The notes under the pieces were generated by a model. It did not search any database. It was not told the origin of the DNA and worked only from the letters and a program-made list of their open reading frames with translations. A stretch of 63,733 nt of DNA, from the IMG/VR virus record IMGVR_UViG_3300018083_000029, positions 1 through 63,733 of that record; one strand, 5' to 3'. Position 1 is the stretch's first letter; every line of letters begins with the position of its first letter. Of this stretch, positions 33,639 to 41,097 are shown one piece after another. The position numbers were made by a program, and so were the translations under genes. This DNA comes from a virus.

Positions 33639-34363
33639 ACTGACACCTTTATGGGCTGCATTTTTATCGGCTCATGGCCCCACTTCCAGTCTGCGCTTAG
33701 TTTCTCTATTCGCTCTATATCCTCTGGATTGTCAACACAGAGATCAAGGTGTGATTTATTTTTATGCTGGGCGACACAAGCAGTATTTAATTTACTTAGG
33801 TTTTCAACCATCCAAGTTGTAACGTGCTCTTTTTGCTCGTCAGTGGTAGCTAACTGAAACGCTGCATCTAAACAATCATAAGTAAACGCTTCTGTATCAT
33901 AGCCTTTGGGGTATGTTCGCTTTGGATAACAGTTAGAGCAGTAATCTAATTTACGCCAAAGAAGCAGCTGTAGCACTTCACTGCTAACATAGGGGTTAAA
34001 ATATGGACAATCAGCAGTAATACGAAGAATAATATCCAAGTTAAAGCACCGAGCAGCAGAATGATATCGGGCCAACACATCGTTCTCATCGCCACAAAAA
34101 TTCTTAACACCTAGTTTCTCCGCTAGCTGGATCATAGGCTCACTGTCTTCTGTGTCGGGGACAGCGACTATGACATAATCTATGGGTATACCCTTCTCGC
34201 CTCTTATTTGCAGGGCGCGCTCTATGACGTGCTGAAGCACTGGTTTACCATTGAGCAAAGCCATGGATTTGCCAGGGAATCTTACACTAGTCATTCTCGC
34301 CTGGATAACCACACCTATTATTTGTTTCTTTTTGCGGGGGAGATATTTGATAACGTTATTCAT
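33635..34363 (-). CDS. SpsF/PseF-like cytidylyltransferase
   Basis: This 242-residue protein starts with the nucleotide-binding pattern VVIQARMTSVRFPGKSM (residues 18-34) of the SpsF/CMP-sugar synthetase family, followed by GKPVLQHVIERA and ITADCPYFNP. It should activate a nonulosonic acid with CTP to give the CMP-sugar that glycosyltransferases use. SpsF-type enzymes stand in for PseF or NeuA in several gene clusters. It overlaps both neighbours by 4 bp. The exact sugar is not readable from sequence. Confidence 0.85.
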   Translation of the reverse strand: MNNVIKYLPRKKKQIIGVVIQARMTSVRFPGKSMALLNGKPVLQHVIERALQIRGEKGIPIDYVIVAVPDTEDSEPMIQLAEKLGVKNFCGDENDVLARYHSAARCFNLDIILRITADCPYFNPYVSSEVLQLLLWRKLDYCSNCYPKRTYPKGYDTEAFTYDCLDAAFQLATTDEQKEHVTTWMVENLSKLNTACVAQHKNKSHLDLCVDNPEDIERIEKLSADWKWGHEPIKMQPIKVSV

Positions 34364-35073
34364 TCTATCCTCATATCAAAACCCTTGGATTTAAGATACT
34401 TCGCACAAGCTCTTGGGGTGATATCTTTATATAGGAACATTGAGCCCGCAGCGACAGCGTGCGCACCGTGTTTGAGTGCTTTCTCCATGTCTTCAGGGCC
34501 AGAGCACCCACCATTGACTATAACAGGGATATCCAGCGTATCACAAAGATAATAGAGTATATCTGTGTTGTACCCCTCCATAGTGCCGTCTTTACTCATG
34601 TCTGTTAATAGTATTTCTCCGGCCCCACTTCGTTCCAAACCTTTTGCATGTGTAATATAATCAATATATACATAGCCGGGATGTATATCTATAACAGAGA
34701 CAATAGCTTGACTGCCAAATTTTATGGCTGCTTTTTCCACTAACCAGTAGTTTGTCTTAATAGCTACTTTGTCAGCACCAGCAGAAAGGAGAGTATTAAT
34801 ATCACCCAAAGACCTAATACCGCCCCCGAGAGTAACAGGACAATAAAGCTCTTTAGTGTAATCTCTAATGCGTTCTGCATCTATTAATCTCCCTTCGTTA
34901 GTAGCTTCTATATCAAGGATAATAAGCTCATCTATGTTGCGCCGCTCCATTACCCTTATGTGCTGCATAAGCGAGCCTACGGTCCTATATGGCCGCTCAA
35001 ACTTTACAGGTTTGACCACGTTGCCTTTGCCGTCAGTTAATAATATAGGGATTATTCTGGTTTTGAGGGTCAC
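34360..35073 (-). CDS. HisF-like ammonia-channel partner of sugar amidotransferase
   Basis: This 237-residue TIM barrel resembles imidazole glycerol phosphate synthase subunit HisF: RIIPILLTDGKGNVVKPVKF at the start, GGIRSLGDI, GADKVAIKT, and IPVIVNGGCSGPED near the end. The Asp of HisF (IIPCLDV) that acts in histidine synthesis appears replaced by Leu/Thr here, as in surface-polysaccharide homologues (WbpG/HisF2/HisH2 systems). It sits directly after the amidotransferase with a 4-bp overlap. It likely channels ammonia to that enzyme. No HisH glutaminase gene was found. Confidence 0.85.
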   Translation of the reverse strand: MTLKTRIIPILLTDGKGNVVKPVKFERPYRTVGSLMQHIRVMERRNIDELIILDIEATNEGRLIDAERIRDYTKELYCPVTLGGGIRSLGDINTLLSAGADKVAIKTNYWLVEKAAIKFGSQAIVSVIDIHPGYVYIDYITHAKGLERSGAGEILLTDMSKDGTMEGYNTDILYYLCDTLDIPVIVNGGCSGPEDMEKALKHGAHAVAAGSMFLYKDITPRACAKYLKSKGFDMRIE

Positions 35074-36197
35074 AATAATCCTTTCCCTATTTCAAACTTG
35101 GGCATAGGTAAGTCCGTGTGGTTCCCAAAGGTAAACAGCTCTTTGTTTGTGAATCTCTTTATTACTTCTATATATTCTTCTATCGTACAATTAACTTGTC
35201 CGAGTATTTCTTCAAGACTGACTCCGAGATATGTACGTGGATACTGGCCGTCCCATGTGGCACAATGAGAGATACCCTCTGCTCTAGTAATTCTTTTCCG
35301 ACGAATGTGATTGTTAACGAGGTCAGTTGCTCTACCAAATCCGTATTTAACATATTTAAGATAATCTCTGAGCCCGGTCTGAAGGTTGTCAAGATTTTCA
35401 TAACCGTATCCGATCCCTTCGACGGGCTTTTCACTCCATCTGAATCCATGTTTCTGTGCCTCTACAGCGTTTTGATATCCATCCCAAGGAAAATAATATC
35501 CTAGAAATACTCCAGTAGGGTTCTTAAGCGCTCCACCATTGGGATATTTGTAAAAGTGTGCGCTGTCTTCCGGCAACAACCCTTGCTCTATGAGGTCACT
35601 TACCCGTAGGCCATTTAAACCGCCAAATTCGCTTAACCAGCGCTCGTTTAGGTTCCTGCTGGTCTGAGCAGCGGCGGGGCCACCGTACTCTGCTTGCGGG
35701 TTTTCGCCCCAGAGAACCATGGGCACGCTTAGCTTATGCGCAACATGAATTGGAACAGTAAATATAGTAACGTGTTCGGCATAAGAAATGTCGCCAATTT
35801 CCAACAATGCATGTTTAGCGATTCCATTTCTGACTCTGGAGTCCACAGATATAGAAATAACATCACAGCCAAGACGACTAATATTAGTAAGATTACGCTG
35901 CCCGAGGCTAGACAGAGAATCTGTAGTTGCGTTAACAGCCAGAACTTTAAGTCCATATTCTTTCGCCTTTATAATTTGGTAGTGGCTGTCTTTACCGCCA
36001 CTGACCGGGACAATGCAATCGTAGTCAAACTTCATTTGTTTGATTGCAAAGACCAGTTTCTCAAACTCGTTGGCTCGTTCTTTCCAGTCTATCTTATCTC
36101 GCTCTTTGAAAGCGATACAGGCTGCACAGAGTCCCTTCTTATCGAACCATATATCGGGTTTAGTGCTAGGATATAAGCACTCTTTGCAGTATTTCAT
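35070..36197 (-). CDS. N-acetyl sugar amidotransferase (PseA/WbpG-like)
   Basis: This 375-residue protein has four Cys (4, 7, 24 and 27) forming a zinc site, then a PP-loop ATPase motif, SGGKDS, at residues 66-71, and a C-terminal part with GISHCATWDGQYPRTYLG. This matches the N-acetyl sugar amidotransferases that convert an acetamido group to an acetamidino group using ammonia and ATP, as in pseudaminic acid amidination (PseA) or the WbpG system. Its partner HisF-like gene follows. The product would be an amidinated nonulosonic acid. Confidence 0.88.
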   Translation of the reverse strand: MKYCKECLYPSTKPDIWFDKKGLCAACIAFKERDKIDWKERANEFEKLVFAIKQMKFDYDCIVPVSGGKDSHYQIIKAKEYGLKVLAVNATTDSLSSLGQRNLTNISRLGCDVISISVDSRVRNGIAKHALLEIGDISYAEHVTIFTVPIHVAHKLSVPMVLWGENPQAEYGGPAAAQTSRNLNERWLSEFGGLNGLRVSDLIEQGLLPEDSAHFYKYPNGGALKNPTGVFLGYYFPWDGYQNAVEAQKHGFRWSEKPVEGIGYGYENLDNLQTGLRDYLKYVKYGFGRATDLVNNHIRRKRITRAEGISHCATWDGQYPRTYLGVSLEEILGQVNCTIEEYIEVIKRFTNKELFTFGNHTDLPMPKFEIGKGLL

Positions 36198-36478
36198 TTA
36201 TCCGTATTTGCCTTTGGAGTTTGCTCAGATTGTAACTGTTGTACAAGCCTAAACATTTCTTGTGAGAGTTTCAGAAACTCTTCATTCGGAAGAATGATCG
36301 TAGTTCTAGCTTTCTCTTGATAGAGCGGATCATCTTCTTTGAATAACTGCTCACAAAAAGCTATGCGCACAGCTCCCGGCATAGAAGTGAAGTAAAATTT
36401 ATTACTATAGATCGCGGGCTGATCTATAGCTATTTTAATCATTTCCTTGGTGATTTGGTATGGCTTAGGCTCAGTCAT
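36194..36478 (-). CDS. Small protein, possibly DUF3467-like
   Basis: I take ATG 36478 (94 residues) behind AAGGAGCC rather than the upstream frame extension. It contains PAIYSNKFYFTSMPGAVRIA and an RTTIILPNEEFLKLSQEM segment, a beta-strand plus helix pattern similar to DUF3467 small proteins. This comparison is tentative. It sits between the amidotransferase and the Acb2-like gene in the operon, overlapping both. Confidence 0.55.
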   Translation of the reverse strand: MTEPKPYQITKEMIKIAIDQPAIYSNKFYFTSMPGAVRIAFCEQLFKEDDPLYQEKARTTIILPNEEFLKLSQEMFRLVQQLQSEQTPKANTDK

Positions 36479-36806
36479 TGTTCGGCTCCTTATATTTATA
36501 GGCTCCATGAACTTCTGAAGGCGGTTGAGGCTTCACTGCTACATCTTCCGGCAGAGAGATTCTCTGGGGTTTAAATATAGCTCTATTCATGGCCATAAAG
36601 CCCTGTTGAAAGTGTGTCCTGGCAATGGCTAGCCAACGATGATCTAAGTATGCCTCGTTGATTTTATTCCATTCGTCTACTGCGCGCAGTAATCTTTCCT
36701 CGCGTTCTTTATTGGCGTCAACAAGCTCTTGAGTTACAGGCTTAACGTCTTTATACCCAAAGATAGGTGGCGCTTTGAATCCACCTTGTTCCTTTGCGTC
36801 AGTCAT
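36471..36806 (-). CDS. Acb2/Tad1-like hairpin protein (putative anti-CBASS/Thoeris sponge)
   Basis: I choose ATG 36806 with an AAGGAG site (111 residues). The C-terminal two thirds show the pattern of the Acb2/Tad1 hairpin family: a long helix (LVDANKEREERLLRAVDEWN), then HRWLAIARTHFQQGFMAMNR and AIFKP. Acb2 proteins form hexamers that bind cyclic nucleotides made by CBASS, and related Tad1 proteins bind the Thoeris signal molecule. If correct, the phage can blunt signalling-based host immunity. The family call is from pattern recognition only. Its position inside a sugar operon is unexpected. Confidence 0.65.
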   Translation of the reverse strand: MTDAKEQGGFKAPPIFGYKDVKPVTQELVDANKEREERLLRAVDEWNKINEAYLDHRWLAIARTHFQQGFMAMNRAIFKPQRISLPEDVAVKPQPPSEVHGAYKYKEPNND

Positions 36807-37815
36807 AGTACATATCTCCTTTGAGTGGTGTTCCTGCTTTGATGTTAGTCTTCGCAACCCTTCCAAGCACGTTCTTGTATTTGTAGGGCTCCATACCATA
36901 GCTAGGTCTTATGCTCCTTATGTTCTCTGGGGTTAACATTTCTCCTTCTTTGATATCTTTCACCACATAGAGTGACCTTCTAAACTGGCGAGAATCTTTC
37001 TCGGTGTCGTAGGGTGTTTTCTGGCCAGCGCTCCAAGCAGCTAGGCCCATCTTTTTGTAGTGCTCAAATTCCTCTGGGTATAAAGAGAACTCTTGATCTT
37101 CACTAGTCACTCCTAATGTGTCATTTTGAAAGTGCTTCTCGATTATCTTGGCGCCTTTGGCTACTGCGCCCAACATAGCTCCCATATCGTCGCAATGGTC
37201 TGAGAAGCCCACAACTATAGGATAGAAACCCTTTAAGAAATCTATTTTCCATAAATTAGCTTCATCTAAAGGATGTGGATATTTACTGACACAGTGCATT
37301 AAGCAAGAATTAGCTGGGTTAATAATAGATATAGCTCTATTTATCTCTTCTGGGGTGGCCGTGCCCGTAGAGAGTAATAACGGTTTACCCGTTTTAACTA
37401 CTTTGGTTATTAGCTCTGTATCGTTAAACTCAAAGCTAGCTATTTTGTAAGCTGGACAATGATTATATTCTAATCTTTGTAGACCATCCTCGCCAAATAC
37501 AGAAGCGAATAGGTTTATTTGATTAGTCTCGGCAAAGTCAAATAAGCTTTCCATCCAATCAAGAGGCGTTTGTGTCTTATAGTAGAGAGCATATAAATCT
37601 CTACCATCCCATGGGCCTCCTTTGGCTAGAAATCCATTGTTAGTTGTCATTTCATCGGGTGTGTAGCACTGTATTTTCACAGCGTCGGCGCCAGCCAGCT
37701 TAGCGGCTAACATAGTATCTTTGGCTCGCTCCAGTGAACCGCCATGGTTGCAGCTTATCTCGGCTACAAACAACGGGGGAGATTTTGGGGTTATTTCCTT
37801 GCCAAAGAGGTTCAC
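36799..37815 (-). CDS. NeuB-family nonulosonic acid synthase (PseI-like)
   Basis: I choose GTG 37815 with a GGGAGAG site (338 residues). The N-terminal TIM barrel carries FVAEISCNHGGSLERAK, AVKIQCYTPDEMT, LLLSTGTATPEEI and CVSKYP segments typical of NeuB/PseI/LegI synthases, and the C terminus holds a SAF (antifreeze-like) domain (IKEGEMLTPENIR, then GRVAKTNIKAGTPL). It condenses phosphoenolpyruvate with a six-carbon amino sugar to make the nine-carbon acid. The choice between pseudaminic and legionaminic product cannot be made from these motifs. It is the core enzyme of the operon. Confidence 0.9.
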   Translation of the reverse strand: MNLFGKEITPKSPPLFVAEISCNHGGSLERAKDTMLAAKLAGADAVKIQCYTPDEMTTNNGFLAKGGPWDGRDLYALYYKTQTPLDWMESLFDFAETNQINLFASVFGEDGLQRLEYNHCPAYKIASFEFNDTELITKVVKTGKPLLLSTGTATPEEINRAISIINPANSCLMHCVSKYPHPLDEANLWKIDFLKGFYPIVVGFSDHCDDMGAMLGAVAKGAKIIEKHFQNDTLGVTSEDQEFSLYPEEFEHYKKMGLAAWSAGQKTPYDTEKDSRQFRRSLYVVKDIKEGEMLTPENIRSIRPSYGMEPYKYKNVLGRVAKTNIKAGTPLKGDMYYD

Positions 37816-38051
37816 GGTAGTCTCTCCCACTGACAGCCAAATAGTAAATATTGCATCTTGCGCCAGAACCAATTGGGTACTTTTTGATCTTCTGTAAATT
37901 GTATGTAATAATTATCCCCCATGCCGAATAGCTTACACTTCCAAACGTATTTGGGCTGTGCAATAGAAACAAAGTCACCAGTCACAGGCGCATCTATTAA
38001 TTTAAATGTATTTTCTACTTCTGGAAATGTTACATCTTTATCTTCAGTCAT
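37812..38051 (-). CDS. Small hypothetical protein between PseC-like and PseI-like genes
   Basis: This 79-residue protein is aromatic (KYVWKCKLFGMGDNYYIQFT, NWFWRKMQYLLFGCQWERLP) and overlaps both neighbours by 4 bp. It is not recognised. It is clearly part of the operon by coupling. The high Trp/Tyr content suggests a compact domain that may support one of the flanking enzymes. Confidence 0.65.
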   Translation of the reverse strand: MTEDKDVTFPEVENTFKLIDAPVTGDFVSIAQPKYVWKCKLFGMGDNYYIQFTEDQKVPNWFWRKMQYLLFGCQWERLP

Positions 38052-38731
38052 TTGAATATCTCCAGCTTGCTCAAATCAGGATAATCATCGTTGGGAAGGT
38101 CTGGGTTATGTTTCTTCAGATAATATAACCTAGTTAAGCCCTCGGCGGCAATCTCCGGGCTCATATACATATGCCAGCCAAGCTCTTGTATGGGGTCATT
38201 CTTTGGCGCTATGCCTTCTGTGCGGCCATCGAAGCGTGCGCGCCTCGCCCAAATGTCAAAATGTGGATCGTTATGCAGAATTGCTCCGCCTTGCTGTATA
38301 CCTAGAATTTTAGACCAATGGAAAGAGACACATTCATATGTGAATGAATTACCAAATCTAGCTTTATTTCTCGCGAGCTTATATTGATCCCATGTAAATC
38401 TTCTGGCACTATCAAATACCTCAAAAGGTTTTAATTGATATGAGCCGATCCAATCTTCGTCCCTGAATAGTACATCAAAACCAGCGTGCTTTATTTGCAT
38501 GGGCACACTTAAATATGTGTATTTAGGTATTTCTACAGCGGTAGTTATTTGGTTGTAGTTCTTATTAAACTTAGATGGTTGCTCTATACCTATTCTACGC
38601 TCGTTATATTGGTATTTTAAGGCAAGAAAGAGAGCGTTGGTGCAACTGTTGACTGCCACACAATACGGTGCGCCTGTATACTCACTGACGGCAGACTCAA
38701 ATTTTCTGACAATCTCGAACGGATTTTCCAT
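38048..38731 (-). CDS. Short DegT/PseC-like aminotransferase
   Basis: This 227-residue protein has PLP aminotransferase features of the DegT family: VAVNSCTNALFLALKY (the substrate-entry turn), FDSAR with Asp107, and CVSFHWSKILGIQQGG with candidate Schiff-base Lys141. In PseC the enzyme adds an amino group to the 4-keto sugar made by PseB. Usual length is 370-400, so most of the C-terminal small domain is missing. Either this is a compact phage version or it needs a partner. It is intact by reading frame and coupled to the neighbouring genes. Confidence 0.78.
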   Translation of the reverse strand: MENPFEIVRKFESAVSEYTGAPYCVAVNSCTNALFLALKYQYNERRIGIEQPSKFNKNYNQITTAVEIPKYTYLSVPMQIKHAGFDVLFRDEDWIGSYQLKPFEVFDSARRFTWDQYKLARNKARFGNSFTYECVSFHWSKILGIQQGGAILHNDPHFDIWARRARFDGRTEGIAPKNDPIQELGWHMYMSPEIAAEGLTRLYYLKKHNPDLPNDDYPDLSKLEIFK

Positions 38732-38791
38732 TGCTGTTTCCAGTACCTTTGAATCTCTCTTGTCTTGTTGTGTGTTGTGTGCTTTCGGAGA

Positions 38792-38956
38792 TTAACTCCC
38801 GGATTCTTCATCCTGTGTACGTCTGGATGATTTGGCCATTTGTACGTTATATAGTTGGCTGATTGGTTTCTTCTTAGGACGGCCATCGGTTGCCCTCGGT
38901 TTATAGGTGTTATTGACTAGTTTGGCTCGGGGTCTGAGTTTTACTTTACGAGACAT
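38792..38956 (-). CDS. Small AT-hook-like basic protein
   Basis: ATG 38956 with a GGTGAG site gives 54 residues. The motif DGRPKKKPIS is an AT-hook-like DNA-minor-groove binding sequence in a very basic context (MSRKVKLRPRAKL). It lies in the sugar operon between the TM protein and the aminotransferase. It may bind DNA and regulate, or condense DNA. The overlap of 16 bp with the upstream gene supports a real gene. Confidence 0.6.
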   Translation of the reverse strand: MSRKVKLRPRAKLVNNTYKPRATDGRPKKKPISQLYNVQMAKSSRRTQDEESGS

Positions 38957-39135
38957 AGTGTTTTATACTCACCAATTATAACAACGCCACCACCTTTGGC
39001 TAAGCATTCAGCTCTATATTTGTATTCGTTCTGCCACCATATATCATTATAGTAGTGAGTTAGACCTATTAGTGTAATTAACACTAATAATACACTCACT
39101 ATTCCTATTATACATTCCCAACATTGGTGTGCCAT
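38941..39135 (-). CDS. Small single-span membrane protein
   Basis: I choose ATG 39135 with an AAGGA site (64 residues). One membrane helix, CIIGIVSVLLVLITLIGLTH, is followed by a short tail with several Tyr, Trp, Gly and Cys. It is part of the nonulosonic acid operon, directly after PseB. It may anchor or export something, but this cannot be seen from the sequence. Confidence 0.65.
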   Translation of the reverse strand: MAHQCWECIIGIVSVLLVLITLIGLTHYYNDIWWQNEYKYRAECLAKGGGVVIIGEYKTLCLVK

Positions 39136-39149
39136 AAGTGGTATATCCT

Positions 39150-40076
39150 TCACAGGTAGCCCATTTCCTTTAGTTCTGTCTTTATGTCCTTTACACTCAT
39201 CCACACGTTGTTCTCCCCACTGGACTTCGGCAGGGTCGAGATGTTGTATTTCTCGCATTCGTCCTCCGTAAAGAGGTTTTCGTGTATTTTCTCGCCTGGA
39301 CGTATGCCTGAGAATTGATACATATGCCCAAAGGCTTTAGCTAGCTCTAACACTCTAAAGCTTGGCATATTGGGGATAAATAACTCATTTCCTTGCATCT
39401 TATTAAGACTATTGAATGTGAACTCCACAGCTTCTTCTAGGCGCAACCAAAACCTAGTCATAGCTATATCGGTTATTTGCAATGGCTCGCCTTCTTTCTT
39501 TAATCGCGCAAATAAAGGAATAACAGAACCATTAGAACCGCACACATTACCATACCGGACAACGCTAAATTTAGGGCCATATTCGCCTCGGATATTGTTA
39601 GCGGCAAAGAACATTTTTTCCATACAGAGCTTAGTTGCACCATACAAATTAATAGGCATAACAGCTTTGTCGGTTGATAGCGCTATAACTTTGGGCCAGC
39701 CCGATGGCGCTATTGGACTATTCAAGCAACAGTCTATTAAATTCTGTGAGCCTAACACATTGGTTTTAATATACTCAAACGGTGAATATTCAGCGCTGGG
39801 GACTATCTTTAGCGCGGCAGCATGAATAATATGTGTTGCGTCATTGACTGCCATCTGTAACCTGTCTTTGTCCCGCACATCACCAAGCCAGAACCTTAGT
39901 CTAGAATCGTTAAATTTGTGTTGCATAAGCTCCTGTTTGTGCTCATCACGGGAGTATATACATATCTTGTCGTAAAAATATTTATGGCCATATTTTTCTA
40001 CAGTCTTATTTTTTAATAGGTATTCTACAGCCCCGTGACCAAATGATCCTGTGCCGCCTAATATTAATATATTCAT
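39150..40076 (-). CDS. pseB: UDP-GlcNAc 4,6-dehydratase (PseB-like)
   Basis: This 308-residue SDR-fold protein has a cofactor loop GGTGSFG (residues 7-13), HAAALKIVPSAEYSPFEYIK, STDKAVMPINLYGATK with the YxxxK pair Tyr145 and Lys149, and MTRFWLRLEEAV. These match the PseB/FlaA1 family that starts pseudaminic acid synthesis by oxidising and inverting UDP-GlcNAc. It is the first enzyme gene of the operon. PseB and FlaA1-type enzymes are hard to distinguish from C5-noninverting relatives by eye, but the context fits PseB. Confidence 0.88.
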   Translation of the reverse strand: MNILILGGTGSFGHGAVEYLLKNKTVEKYGHKYFYDKICIYSRDEHKQELMQHKFNDSRLRFWLGDVRDKDRLQMAVNDATHIIHAAALKIVPSAEYSPFEYIKTNVLGSQNLIDCCLNSPIAPSGWPKVIALSTDKAVMPINLYGATKLCMEKMFFAANNIRGEYGPKFSVVRYGNVCGSNGSVIPLFARLKKEGEPLQITDIAMTRFWLRLEEAVEFTFNSLNKMQGNELFIPNMPSFRVLELAKAFGHMYQFSGIRPGEKIHENLFTEDECEKYNISTLPKSSGENNVWMSVKDIKTELKEMGYL

Positions 40077-40246
40077 CTTTCTAATTTCCCAAAATTATTA
40101 ATTGCTTCTTGCATAGTCATCCACATTATTTTCATTCTTTCTATAAACATTTCTTTAGTTTCTAGTTTTGTATCCATAGATACAGACAGAGAGAATACTT
40201 CTTTAAATTCTTTGTCTCTGTGTATCCATCTAATTTCTTCTATCAT
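40073..40246 (-). CDS. Small hypothetical protein between regulator and PseB
   Basis: This 57-residue charged protein begins at 40246, overlapping the regulator stop, and its stop overlaps the PseB start (ATGA at 40073-40076). It starts MIEEIRWIHRDKEFKEVFSL and has many Met and Lys residues, likely helical. It was found because the chain of overlaps needs it. Function unknown. Confidence 0.65.
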   Translation of the reverse strand: MIEEIRWIHRDKEFKEVFSLSVSMDTKLETKEMFIERMKIMWMTMQEAINNFGKLER

Positions 40247-40503
40247 TTTTTAACTTTCTTCATTAACTCACTTATTGTTTCTTCTACGTTGTCGCTTAAC
40301 TCTATTTCCCCGCTTTCCTCTTTGAACCAATTGGATGCGGGCACTGCACCGCCTGTTATGCGCTCTATTCTTTTAGCCATGCGCCAACCCGGTGTCGCTT
40401 TGCCATTGGCAAGCATCCAGGGATAGCTATCGGAACAGGGCACAAGCTTCGCAAAAGCCTCGCTGGTGAGGCCATGGCTCTGTAGGTACTCCCGCAGCGT
40501 CAT
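40243..40503 (-). CDS. Small HTH regulator (Cro/YdaS-like)
   Basis: This 86-residue protein has an N-terminal helix-turn-helix (LREYLQSHGLTSEAFAKLVP) followed by TPGWRMAKRIERITGGAVPA, the recognition and anchor pattern of Cro/YdaS-like repressors. It is the promoter-proximal gene of the leftward sugar operon. Two palindromes lie just upstream (40530-40545 and 40547-40563) and could be its operators, so it probably controls its own operon. Confidence 0.8.
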   Translation of the reverse strand: MTLREYLQSHGLTSEAFAKLVPCSDSYPWMLANGKATPGWRMAKRIERITGGAVPASNWFKEESGEIELSDNVEETISELMKKVKK

Positions 40504-40625
40504 GGCTCTAGACCTCGCTGGGCGAGCTTCCTAGACGCGTCTAGGGCATGTCTGGCAGGCATGTGGCGGGGCTCCCCAATCCGAGCGCGCTTGCGGAGCT
40601 TAAGCTAAAAGGTTTTATATGAAAG
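40504..40625 (-). promoter_or_regulatory. Control region of the nonulosonic acid operon
   Basis: The region upstream of the HTH gene contains a perfect 16-bp palindrome, CCTAGACGCGTCTAGG (40530-40545), and a near-perfect one, CATGTCTGGCAGGCATG (40547-40563), two bases apart. Their position about 27 bp before the start fits repressor operators near the promoter. No strong -35/-10 pair could be fixed with confidence. Confidence 0.5.
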
Positions 40626-40868
40626 TCAAGCGGGTAGTTGTTCAAGCAGAGCAGTCAAATAGTGTCCGCTTTGATAGTGCTTAATAAAATCTAATTGAGT
40701 GTAGTAGCCAAACAGGTCTAGTTTCTTTAGCTCTTTTAGTTCACAACTGAATTTAGCCGAGCGATAATAAGATTTATAGTGCCCCAGCATATGGTTAGCG
40801 CTGTTAGAGCTGATAGCGCTCCCCACATAGTATTTATTGTTTTTGTAGGACGCAAATATGTGGTACAT
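40626..40868 (-). CDS. Hypothetical protein (GIY-YIG-like pattern uncertain)
   Basis: This 80-residue protein starts MYHIFASYKNNKYYVGSAIS. The YYVG start and spaced His/Tyr resemble GIY-YIG domains, but the conserved Arg and Glu of that nuclease family are not convincing. It is the last gene of the leftward accessory block, after a region of strong hairpins. No function is assigned. Confidence 0.55.
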   Translation of the reverse strand: MYHIFASYKNNKYYVGSAISSNSANHMLGHYKSYYRSAKFSCELKELKKLDLFGYYTQLDFIKHYQSGHYLTALLEQLPA

Positions 40869-41097
40869 GCAACCCTCCTGTTAAAAAGATGCCCGCCACA
40901 CCTGGGGAGACTTTGCCGAAGGTCCACAGTGTAGCGGGCAAAAGTGCCCGCAGGTATCGGGGGGGACACCTGCGGGCCAGCTAACAGAGCAACGCGGGGG
41001 CTGATACTCTGCTAGCCTTTCAATCGGCGGCGACTTGCGGAGAACACCGCCGATCTAGTGACCTTAACCCAAGAGGGTTAAGGAATTGTGTCTAGAA
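40869..41097 (-). promoter_or_regulatory. GC-rich array of four hairpins
   Basis: This 229-bp gap carries four perfect stems: TGCCCGC/GCGGGCA (40890-40896 with 40934-40940), GCCCGCAGGT/ACCTGCGGGC (40946-40955 with 40968-40977), ATCGGCGG/CCGCCGAT (41023-41030 with 41047-41054) and CCTTAACCC/GGGTTAAGG (41062-41070 with 41075-41083). None has a T tract on the minus strand. It could be the structured 3' end of the upstream mRNA, a leader for the 80-residue gene, or a non-coding RNA. Confidence 0.5.

Noticed and set aside
40626-40868. GIY-YIG homing nuclease
   Set aside because: YYVG is suggestive, but the conserved Arg and Glu are not visible at expected spacing. Left as hypothetical.
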